This document shows, in pieces, positions 14,056-26,381 of a DNA stretch of 64,000 nucleotides. A program made the translations under genes and the position numbers. The stretch is from the NCBI GenBank assembly GCA_030674185.1, contig JAPXFY010000026.1:47537362-47601361 (forward strand), written 5' to 3'. This DNA is from Monoplex corrugatus. Its lineage: Eukaryota; Mollusca; Gastropoda; Littorinimorpha; Ranellidae. How positions within the stretch are numbered: position 1 is the stretch's first letter; each line of letters starts with the position of its first letter. The notes beneath the pieces were generated by a model. It was not told the DNA's origin and ran no database searches. It saw nothing but the letters and a program-made list of their open reading frames with translations.

Positions 14056-17000
14056 TGCTGCAGCAGCAGGAGCAGAAGCAGTAATAGTAATAGTAGTAGT
14101 AGTGGTAGTAGTAGTATTAGTAGTAGTATTAGTAGTAGTAATAGTAGGGTGCAGTGGTTCTGAGGGTAAATGTTAGACATTCAGTTTGAAGATTCAGGGT
14201 TTGATCTGCCTGGAGGCCATTTACCTAAATGGGTAAAAGGTGGGTATTTTCCTTGTGTTCCAGGTCAGTATGTATACAAAACTGCCAAAGCCTAAATCCA
14301 ATTCTTGTGTCTATGCACACAGACTATCAAATATTTACATTTAATCCTTTGACTCCCGCTCCTATTTACCAGCATCCTGTATTATCAACCATGTTAGCAA
14401 ATCAAAAACTTAACCCATTTTCTCCCTCACCCTATCCACCAGCTTCATGCATGAAGCTGGTGGATAGGGTGAGAGAGTCAAAGGGTTACATTTTTGCAGT
14501 TGGTGGTTAAGGGTGAGAGAGTCAAAGGGTTACGTTTTTGCAGTTGGTGGTTAAGGGTGAGAGAGTCAAAGGGTTACATTTTTGCAGTTGGTGGTTAAGG
14601 GTGAGAGAGTCAAAGGGTTAAGTTTTTGCAGTTGGTGGTTAGGGTGAGGGAGTCAGAGGGTTAAGTTTTTGCAGCTGGTGGTTAGTGTGCGGGAGTCAAA
14701 GAGTTCAGTTTTTGCAGTTGGTGGTTAGGGTGCGGGAGTCAAAGGGTCAAGTTTTTACAGTTGGTGGTTAGGGCGAGGGAGTCAAAAGGTTAAGTTTTTA
14801 CAGTTGGCGGTTAGGGCAAGGGAGTCAAAGGGTGAATTTTTGCAGTTGGTGGTTAGGGTGAGGGAGTGAAAAAGTTGAAGTTTTTGCAGTTGGTGGTTAG
14901 GGTGAGGGAGTCAAAGGGTTAAGTTTTTGCAGTTGGTGGTTAGGGTGAGGCAGTGAGAGGGTTACGTTTTTGCAGTTGATGATTAGGTTGTGGGAGTCAA
15001 AGGGTTAAGATCCTGCAAGTCAAGTGATTGTGTGGAACATGAAATCACCCAGCATGCACGTCCACCAAAGATGAAAACTGTACAACAACATTGTGGAGTG
15101 TGGTCAGCTCACCTAACAGCATGAGTTCTCTGCGCTTCTCTGAAAAATCTGATTATGTGTATTGTGCAGTGAGTCTAAATGAGTTTGAAGGACAGCGCTA
15201 TACAGGAATGATTTATAATGATAATATAGCAGTAGTTGTAATAATAGTAGGAGTAGGAGGAAGAAGAGGCAGAAGAGCACCTAGTTCATCAACTTATTTT
15301 TGCTTACTTTCAACTAGGACTGCTGCTGCTGCTGCTACTGCTACTGCTACTGCTACTGCTACTACTACTACTACCACTACTACTACCACCACCACCACCA
15401 CCACCACCACTACCAGTACTACTACAAGTTCTACTGCTTGTGGTAGTTAATATTTTCAATAATAATAATGGCAATAGTACAATGAATTGTATTGCTATTC
15501 TGTTTGAAGTTAATGTTTTCAATAATAATAATGGCAGTAGTACAATGAATTGTATTGCTATTCTGTTTGAACTGTCTTAATCTTATATCAATAATTCATC
15601 TCTTGCCCTGCTTCCCTCTCACTTATCCTTAATCTTATATCAATAATTCATCTCTTTCCCTACTCTCCTCTCCCCCATCCACCATATTTTCACAGGAAGC
15701 GTTGGCCGAAGAGAAGAGGATGCAGGCTCGGTTCCTGAACGACATTGACATCGCCAAGGCAGAGCGTGACTTTCAGCTGAAGAAAGCGTCTTACGATGTG
15801 GAAGTGCAGACCACTAAGGCCCAAGCTGACCTTGCTTATAATCTGCAGGTAGGTTTTGCAGACCTGCCTACGTAACGTTGTAAAAATAGATAACTACTTT
15901 TCTGTGTGCTAAACTACACAGCTATGCGATCTTGGATGCGACAACATAACTTGTATTGGGAGACTATGAATCTGCATTTCAGACTTGCGAGGTTAATGGT
16001 GAGCATGGTTTTTAACTGTTGTCTTTTATCTTAACCAGGTTGTAGTTTTTGACATGGTATTAGCCCTGATATGGCTCAAGTAGTCAGCTGGGCTATAAGC
16101 AGTATAAACTTGAACATGGCAGACTATGAAATTTTTAAACTGATAAGATTTATTGCAAAAAGGGGCACTTCAACCAGGTGACAAAGTGTGATTCACCTGA
16201 ACGGTCACGGAGGGCAGGCTGTGTTCAGAAGTAAATGTGCCCGCAATGGTGTTCCACTCTTTCACTACTGCAGCTATGATATAATCTATGCATGCGGTCT
16301 GCAATATTTAATGACAGCATTGAACGTGGCCAAGTTTCTTGTTAAGATGGCAGACATGGAAAAGAAGTGTCAGTGTGAGTGTGATGAAAAACTGTTAAGT
16401 TTTGCATGATGGCTTCCAGACAAAGGCATTGAACAAGGCCAAATTTGGTTCACAGACATTTTTTCAATGCCACCAGGATAAATTCCTGTATCTCATAATG
16501 TCAATGAAAGGGAATAATTGAGCTCTGTGTACCCTATGCAAGCATGATTTTTCAATATGAAACATCAGCATGTTTGACTGCAAGCAGCATGTTGAAAGGA
16601 TGTCTCATAAATAGTTTGCTGCTTTGAAATTCATTCTGTCTATCTGTCTGTCTGTCTTTATCCCTGTCTCTCTCTTTTTCTTTCTCTCCGTCTGTCTCAT
16701 CTCTCTGTCTTCTCTCTTTTGTCTGTCTTCTCTCATTTTCTCTCAGTCTTCTCTCTGTCTCTCTCTGTCTCTTTCTCTCTTCCTCTTTCTCCCCCCACCC
16801 CCACACTATGACCCCAAACATCTCCAGCCTGGTCCCTCCTCCTCTCCCACACATGAAAAAAAGCAAAAGCCTACTGGTACTGTCTGTCTTTATCGTCCAC
16901 AGGCAGCCAAGACCAAGCAGCGAATCCGAGAAGAGCAGATGCAGGTGACTGTGATCGAGCGTGGCCAGGCCATCCAGGTGCAGGAACAGGAGATCGTTCG

Positions 17001-18974
17001 TCGTGAGCGCGAGCTGGACGCTCAGGTGCGAAAGCCCGCAGAGGCCGAGAAGTTCCGCCTGGAGAAATTGGCTGAGGCTAACAAGTGAGTGTGATTTTTT
17101 TGTTCGTTTGTTTAGTTTTGATATTGTCATGTATCACTCCCTTTTGCATTTGCATTGTTAGATAAGAAATACCCCCTGATATTTTGATTTATCCAACATT
17201 TTACACAAAGGTAGTCATAGTGTTTTGTTCTGTTTTTTTTATATTTGTTTAGAACACTTAATAGCTGTTAACCCTTTGATTCTGGCACTCTCCACCAGCT
17301 GTGAAAAGGTAACACTTCAGGGAGTCTAACAAACAAATTGTCATACCGACAAACACACTGCAGCTTACTTACATAAAACTTCAGTAGAAAGATGTTTATT
17401 CAGACATGCCAACACAGCCATAATTCAACTCTATGATTGCGGGTAAATGGCATGTACAGTGTTTTTTCTTTTTACACTTTGCAAATGATAAAATTTGTTA
17501 TTTTTTGTCGTCTGATAAATATTTTAATGGTGTTTTCTGCGGTAGTTTTGGAGATTGAGTAAACAAAAGTCGCATGTAATTTAAAAACAATTTTTTTGAT
17601 AATGCTCTCAAGACATACCATAGCTAAAAGCATTAGCAGTGAAAGGGCTAAGTAATCCCTCTTTTTTTTGTTGCGTCTTATAAAGTCATTCAAGATTTGC
17701 GTTGTGTTGATTTGTATATATTGCGGATTGCAGGACGAGAGTGGTTATGGAAGCTGAAGCCGAAGCTGAAGCCATCCAGGTACAGATTATGTATTCAAAT
17801 ACTGATGGTGGTGGTGATGTTAGTGATTGTGGTGGTGGTGGTGGTGGTTGTCCAGATACGAATCATGTACTGATTTTTTTTAGGATCATCGCACTCAGGG
17901 AGGTTACCTTTGTGCTCATCTTCTTTTTTTTCGTCCCATTATTTTCTACGCCACCTTAATGGCCACAGAAGCTGGAACAGTTTTTATAATGCAATGATAA
18001 TGATGTCGATGAGGATGATAATCATGATGCTATGGAGTTCCATTTAGGATTGAGACTGCGTGACAGGGCTGTACTCTATGCTTACTATCATAATATGTCC
18101 TGGTGTCAACCAGGCCTGAGAGATGCAGACATCTGTGGCGCTGGTCAGGATTTAAGCAACACCCTTAATGATGCATCCGTGAAGTGGATGAGACTCGACT
18201 GTGTGGTCCAAGTCTTCTCATTGAGCCCATAGCACGCCAACTCTGGGTAGGAGCCAGTTAGAGCCGAAAAATCCCACAATTATTTAGTTTTGAAGGGACT
18301 GATGGGGATTCAAACCTCAGCCTTCCAGTCGGTAGTCCGTTGCGTTGACCAGTACACCACGGCGACTGGTACGAGTCATGTATTTAAAAGATGATGATGA
18401 TGATGATGATGATGATGATATGGTGATGATATGATGATGATGGTGGTGTTGGTGGTGATATGATAATGGTGATGGTCATGATCATAATACCAATCACTTG
18501 CACATTTCTAATTGTTACTTTACAAAGTTTTCTTTCTTAGAAGAAAGTTGAGTTACACAGCTGATGGAAACATCAACGAAGTTAGCCAACCTTTGATTTT
18601 GTCCTAAATCTAATGAACTTCTTTCTTTCTTGTCTTTTGTGTACAGTTGACAAACACCATTTGGCAGAAAATTCATGCTTTTCTTGTTTAGTTAATTAAA
18701 TACGAGTTCTCAATCCATTTTAATGTGTTTCTGTTTTTTAAAAAAAGATTTATATGAAAGTTAAAAATTGGAAAACCAACTTTAGAATGAATACGCATTA
18801 ACATCTGTTCTCTCATCTGTTTCTGTTTTTTTTTTAAGGAAAGTTAAAAAAACAAAAACAACAACTGTTGATTCTTAACAAATTTTGACACGTTCTGTTA
18901 CTAAGTTCCCCTTCACTCTAGTTTTCAAACACCCAGCCCCATCTCCGTCTTTCTATTTTTCCATCATCAACTCC

Positions 18975-19030
<56 letters not shown>

Positions 19031-19249
19031 CCCCCTCCCTCTCTCTCTCTCTCCCTCCCCCTCCCTCTCTCTCTCTCCTGTCTATGGACTGAAGTTAAAA
19101 AAAAACTTTTTGAATTGTATAGTGTGTGTAGACCATTTTAATTTCATATTGAAAAATAGACCTTGATGTGTTTTTCTTATTACATATGTTGCACTGTGTG
19201 TGTATGTTGTGTGTTGTGTGTTGTGTGTTGTGTGTTGTGTGTGTGTGTG

Positions 19250-19295
<46 letters not shown>

Positions 19296-19381
19296 AGTTT
19301 AAGTGTGTGTGTGTGTGTGTGTGTGTGTGCGCACACTTAGATAATACATACATACATACATATTATATATGTATATATAAT

Positions 19382-19417
<36 letters not shown>

Positions 19418-22400
19418 TGTGTGTTTGCAGTTTAAGTTACAGGATTAAAAAAAATAGACTTTCGTAGGTTTGAAGAACATATGACAATTTTTGTTTCTGC
19501 CAGTCTCGGAAGACGTAACATTGTTTCTTTTCTTTTGGTCAGTCACAAAGGATTTCCATGTGAAATTTTGGCTGCGCTTTGGTTACGCATTTTGACTGTC
19601 TTTTCTTAAAGGCTTATTGCACTTAACAAGGTTTTCTTTGATGCACTTGGCCTTTGACCTTTGTCCTACAGGTGAAGGGAGAAGCCGAGGCCTATGCCAT
19701 TGAAGCCAAGGCACGAGCAGAAGCTGAACAGATGGCCAAGAAAGCCGATGCCTGGAAGGATTACCAGGATGCTGCCATGGTCGACATGGTGCTGGAAACT
19801 CTACCCAAGGTTGGTTATTTTCTCTTGTCAGATCACCCAAGGTTGGTTATTTTCTCTTATCAGACTTAACCAACATTGGTTGTGTTCTCTTGTCAGACTA
19901 ACTCAGGGTTGGTTATTTTCTCTCGTCAGACTTACCCAACATCAGTTCTTTTCTCTTGTCAAACTTACTTCAGTTTGGTTATTTTCTCTTGTCAAACTTA
20001 CCTCAGGTTGATTATTTTCTCTTGTCAAACTTACCTCAGGTTGATTATTTTTGTCTTGTCAAACTTACCTCAGGTTGATTATTTTCTCTTGTCAAACTTA
20101 CCTCAGGTTGATTATTTTTGTCTTGTCAAACTTACCTCAGGTTGATTATTTTCTCATGTCAAACTTACCTCAGGTTGATTATTTTCTCTTGTCAAACTTA
20201 CCTCAGGTTGATTATTTTTGTCTTGTCAAACTTACCTCAGGTTGATTATTTTCTCATGTCAAACTTACCTCAGGTTGATTATTTTTGTCTTGTCAAACTT
20301 ACCTCAGGTTGATTATTTTCTCTTGTCAAACTTACCTCAGGTTGATTATTTTTGTCTTGTCAAACTTACCCAACATCAGTTCTTTTCTCTTGTCAAACTT
20401 ACTTCAGTTTGGTTATTTTCTCTTGTCAAACTTACTTCAGTTTGGTTATTTTCTCTTGTCAAACTTACCTCAGGTTGATTATTTTTGTCTTGTCAAACTT
20501 ACCTCAGGTTGATTATTTTTGTCTTGTCAAACTTACCTCAGGTTGATTATTTTTGTCTTGTCAAACTTACCTCAGGTTGATTATTTTCTCTTGTCAAACT
20601 TACCTCAGGTTGATTATTTTCTTGTCAAATTTAACTCAGGTTGATTATTTTTGTCTTGTCAAACTTACCCAACACCAGTTCTTTTCTCTTGTCAAACTTA
20701 CCTCAGGTTGGTTATTTTCTCATGTCAAACTTATCCAAGGTCAGTTATTTTCTCTTGTCAAACTTACCTCAGGTTGGTTATTTTCTCTTGTGAAACTTAC
20801 CTCAGGTTGGTTATTTTCTCATGTCAGACTTACCTCAGGTTGGTTATTTTCTCATGTCAAACTTACCCAAGGTCGGTTATTTTCTCTTGTCAAACTTACC
20901 TCAGGTTGGTTTCTCTTGTCAAACTTACGTCAGGTTGGTTATTTTCTCCTGTCAAACTTACCCAAGGTTGGTTATTTTCTCATGTCAAACTTACCCAAGG
21001 TTGGTTATTTTCTCTTGTCAAACTTACCTCAGGTTGGTTATTTTCTCTTGTCAAACTTACCTCAGGTTGGTTATTTTCTCTTGTCAAACTTACCTCAGGT
21101 TGGTTATTTTCTCATGTCAAACTTACCCAAGGTTGGTTATTTTCTCTTGTCAAACTTACCTCAGGTTGGTTATTTTCTCATGTCAAACTTATCCAAGGTC
21201 AGTTATTTTCTCTTGTCAAACTTACCTCAGGTTGGTTATTTTCTCTTGTGAAACTTACCTCAGGTTGGTTATTTTCTCATGTCAGACTTACCTCAGGTTG
21301 GTTATTTTCTCATGTCAAACTTACCCAAGGTCGGTTATTTTCTCTTGTCAAACTTACCTCAGGTTGGTTTCTCTTGTCAAACTTACGTCAGGTTGGTTAT
21401 TTTCTCCTGTCAAACTTACCCAAGGTTGGTTATTTTCTCATGTCAAACTTACCCAAGGTTGGTTATTTTCTCTTGTCAAACTTACCTCAGGTTGGTTATT
21501 TTCTCTTGTCAAACTTACCTCAGGTTGGTTATTTTCTCTTGTCAAACTTACCTCAGGTTGGTTATTTTCTCTTGTCAAACTTACCTCAGGTTGGTTATTT
21601 TCTCTTGTCAAACTTACCTCAGGTTGATTATTTTTGTCTTGTCAAACTTACCTCAGGTTGATTATTTTCTCTTGTCAAACTTACCTCAGGTTGGTTATTT
21701 TCTCTTGTCAAACTTACCTCAGGTTGGTTATTTTCTCTTGTCAAACTTACCCTAGGTCAGTTATTTTCTCTTGTTAGACTTACCCCCAAGGCTGGTTATT
21801 TTCTCTGGTAATACCCAAGGTCAGTTATTTTCTCTTGTCAAACTTACCCAAGGTCAGTTATTTCTCTTGTCAGACTTACCCAAGGTTGGTTATTTTCTCT
21901 GGTCAATTCCCAAGGTCAGTTATTTTCTCTTGTCAAACCCCCCTCTCCACTCTGCCTCCCCCATAACTCAGCCCTTTACAGAACACCTACGCTCCATACA
22001 TCATTTTGAAGTTAAGAATGGCAACTTCTCAATGCTGCTTACAGCAGTACAAAATGACCTGATCAAAATTCTCAAGAGAACGTTCAGGATGGTTTCTAAG
22101 GAAAACCTAGCGGTGAATGCTCTGAAATGTTCTCGTCTGATTTCGTAAAACAAAGATAATTTACATGTGACATTTCAGTTGGCCACAACTGCTACAGTTT
22201 TGTTGAAATGTTTTGTTTGTATATTGTCGAAAAGGAAAATTCATGTCCTTTGCAGTGAACTTAATGATTTGATATCTCAGAAAACAACTTGTGTCCTCTG
22301 TTGTGAGGAAGTGTCACATTTTGAAATACAAACCACACAATGAGCAGTAAACACCACAAAGCACACCAGTATAACATAGTTGGTAGCAGAAATCATCCAG

Positions 22401-25400
22401 CCAGCCATTCAGCATGGAGAAGTGATTACAGACAAGTTTACCTGTACAGTTTTTGCATATTTTTACACAGTTTTTGGAGCCAGTATATCAGTGCACAAAT
22501 ATATTTCAGTACAACTGCAGAAAAGGGGGGGAGGGAGAGGGGGGGAGCATTGGTGTCCCTTTAAAGAGAAAAGATTTCTTGCTGTTTTTGATTAGTTAAA
22601 TTTAATTTCTTAAAAATAGGCTGCTTCTATGATCCAGGAATTATTGGAAATTGAGGAAAGATTTTGGATGGAAATGTTATGACTACAAAAAGCATGCAGA
22701 AAATGTTACGATTCGACTTTTTTCTTCGCCGTAATCATCACATCATCTTCTTTGTGCCTGCATTCCTGTACAACATCTTGCTGGTGATAATTTATTGTCG
22801 GTGCTTGCTCTTTTTTTTCTTTGGTTTGGTATACAATTTTGCGGAGTACACAGTTGTTGAGACGAGAGTACACAAACTGCAAACTTAATTTAGACAGGTC
22901 TGTGGTTAATGCAGCGGACTACTGAACAAAAGGTCGTGAGTCTTAACCCCTATTAATCCTTTGACTCCTGCACCCTATCCCCCAGCTGCAAAATCTTCAT
23001 CCTTTGACTCCCTCACCTGATTCACCAGCTTCTTGCAGGAAGTTGATGGATCGGGTGAGGGAGTCAAAGGGTTAAGTTTCTGTTTCAGTAGCATAGTTGA
23101 CAATGTGGAATGCTGGTGAGCAGGGTGCGGAAGTCAAAGGGTTAATAAAAAAAATTAGTGTAGCTTTTTTCAGTCCTGACCGGGCTCTAACCAGAGTTAA
23201 GTATGCTATGAGTCTCATTTACTTTATGATTTATTTTTAAACTTGGTTGTTTGTCAAATAACATGACCAACTCTGCAGGTGGCTGTATCTCTCAGCCTTG
23301 GTTGTTTGCCAAGATATTTGAGGAAAGTGAACATAGAGTACAGCTCTATCATGCATCCTCAATCGTAGGTGGAACTCCATAGCATTATGGTCTATCACCT
23401 CATTATTATGAAGTCATCACAGGAGTTATCTAGTTTGCTTTTAGATAGGGGTTTCTGTTTCCTATCATTTTCTCTTTTTATCAAAAGACTCATTATTTCT
23501 GCCTCCCAGATTATTCACCTGTATCTTCCAAACTCTTCCTTAGCTCCCGCCCCCCCCCCCCCCTGGGGATTCAAGGGGCTATTTCAGTATAATAGTATTG
23601 CCCCTTCTGGAAATTCTGTACTGGAAATTTCCTCTTTTCTGTCACTCTCTTTGTTTCTGCCTTGCTCTTTCGCTTTCTGTCATTTCTTCCTATCATTTTC
23701 TGCCCTGCTGGTCCGTTCACCTGTATATGTTCAATAAAGTCTTACATGCGTTCTCTTAAGATTGATAATTGGATACATGTATTAAGAGCACTTTTGGCTC
23801 TAGGGAAATGATATATGTGGAAGCAGTTTTAGATAAGTTAGGCCCGTTTTTGTATATGTGTTAGTGTCCTTAGTTATTTTAAATTTGTAATCAGGTTATG
23901 TTTTTTAAAATCCCATGTGTGATAATTTGGATGGAGTGGTCAATGCCAGGGGCATCTCCATATCTTATCTGTGGAATTGCATTGATATGTGTACTTACTT
24001 TTCTGTTCCTTTTTTTTTGTTGAAGTAGTGTGTGTTTTTTGAAACGGTTATATAGCTGAATGCAGTTGGCTGGGGTTTAAGCAACAATAAGAAAAAGAAT
24101 TTTTAGCTCCCTGAAGATGATGTGTGAGTGTCTTTAACGCAGAATAAAGAACCATTATACATGCAAAAATCCACTCTGTCTGCTATATGAATTTGCATAC
24201 TTTGATAGGGGGTGCTCACATATGCTTTAGCCTGTGTAAAAAGAAAACTACTCCATATGACATACCACTACATTTCCCAACCCTGTGACAGGTGGCAGCT
24301 GAGATTGCCCAACCCCTGACCAACACAAGAAGATCACAATGGTGTCAAGCGGCAAGGGCGACGTGGGCGCACAGAAACTGACCAATGAGGTGATGTCCAT
24401 CATGGAGAAACTGCCCTCTGTCGTCGAAAACCTCACCGGAATCAACATCTCCAAGGTCAGTGAAGGTTGAGAGAAGGTGGATTGGGGGGGGGGGGGGGGG
24501 GAGGAGGAAAGGGGAAAGAGACACAGTGAATGACTGATCCTTTAACTGACCAGTTCACAAAGAGGATGGTCAGTCTGTTGATATCTGCGTATTTATGTGT
24601 TAATGTGTATTTCATATTTAAATTCATTTTATTTTGTCACAATGGATTTACCATGTGAAACTTGGCCTGCAGTGCAGTTTCACCTAGGTTTTTTTGTTTT
24701 TTATTTATTTATTTTTTGATATGGTTCTGAGCAGTGGGGTTGGGCTTTAATTAAATGGTAACAATAATGATAGTAATGATCATAATAGTAACATATTTAA
24801 TATTAACAATAATGACAATAGTAATAGTGATAATAATGATTACGATGATGATAAATGATCATGATCAAACATCTGATGACACCACTGGTAGTTTCGATAT
24901 TTGCCATAGCAGAATATGTTTTTCTTTGGTCTATAACTATCCATTGGTCACCTCCCCAGGCGGTGCAGAAGCGCACCTTGTAAAAGTCAGAGGAAAAAAA
25001 CGTGGAAGCTGGTTCAGGTATTTGTGTTTACAGCTCTGCAACAAGTTGACATTCACGTTTGTACTCTGTGCACATCTAACGACTCGTATCATGATCACAA
25101 GTGTCTGAGTAATATCTCAGAGTGATAACATCATGCATGTTGAATATATAATAATCATATTATGGTGATAATGATAATAATGATAATAATAATGATTGCA
25201 GTAATAATGATGATAATAGTAGTGATAATGATAATGATGATGATGATGATGAATTATAGATCATTATACTGATAATAATACTGATTATGATGAAAATTAT
25301 AATATTGATAATAATAATAATAAAAATGTAGAAAAAAGTGTGAATAAAGATGATAATGATGTCATGATCATGATCATCATAATGATTATAATCATTCTTG

Positions 25401-26173
25401 TATAGAGCTATTCTCCTAGCTCATTTGGACTCACTGTTCATTACATATGAACAAGATACATACAGAAGCACTGATAACATCAAACTGAAATATGCATACA
25501 TCAGAATACTCATATATTCATGCACGTACACAAATATATGCATACTAACATCCTCTAACCACACTTACACATACGAGCTCGTATGTCTATGGTTGTAAAT
25601 GTATACGTACATAAATGATCGCCCATGTTCTATAGAAGTTGGAAGTGCGTATATGGTTTGGCGCATTATCTTAACCCTTTGACTCCCGCATCCTATCCAC
25701 CAACTGCAGAAACTTAACCCTTTGATTCCCTCACCCTATCCACCAGTTTCTTGCAGGAAGGTGGTGGATAGGGTGAGGGAATCAAAGGGTTAAGTTTTTG
25801 CTTTGCTAGCATGGTTGGCAATACAGAATGCTGATGGACAGGGTGCGGGAGTCAGAGGGTTAATGATTCTTTGACATGATATTACTTGTAGTGAGTTACC
25901 TGTGGCATTTTGGATGGATGTCGTACAATTATAAAACCACAACTTTACAATGCATACCCGAGCGATTGTCATTTTGTTGCCTATGGTCGTTGTGTGTGTG
26001 TTTCGTTCGTTATTTCTTTTAACGTCTGTTCACATATGTGCTTTTAGACGTAAAAAAAAAAAAAAATAAAAATAAAAAAAATAAAAAAGAATTAAAAAAA
26101 AAAAGAAAAAAAAGGTGTCTATGGGGTGGAAGATTCTACGAAATCATAAAGACAGTTTAACATATTAATTAAC

Positions 26174-26207
<34 letters not shown>

Positions 26208-26318
26208 ATAGGACAATAGAAAAGCAATCATAACAGAACGATCAGGCTTGAAAAGATTGCTCAGGGCTGTATGTGTGTATGTTTACCGCGCGCGCACGCG
26301 CGCGTGTGTGTGTGTGTA

Positions 26319-26381
<63 letters not shown>

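Noticed and set aside
13926..14180. Poly-alanine or poly-leucine frames
   Set aside because: Translations of (GCA)n and (TAG)n repeats without coding context.
16624..17088. Separate 154-codon gene
   Set aside because: The C-terminal part is the flotillin exon 16903-17084; the N-terminal part is a pyrimidine-rich intron.
20651..21661. Open frame of 336 codons with an 11-residue repeat
   Set aside because: It is the translation of a 33-bp satellite inside a flotillin intron. All three frames are open for long stretches for the same reason, and no start or splice context is present.
19801..21940. CRISPR-like regular repeat
   Set aside because: Units are contiguous with no unique spacers, there are no cas genes, and the window is animal DNA.
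24292..24455. Whole flotillin locus as pseudogene because of the frameshift
   Set aside because: All other exons, phases and splice sites are intact, and the shift is one base in an A-run.
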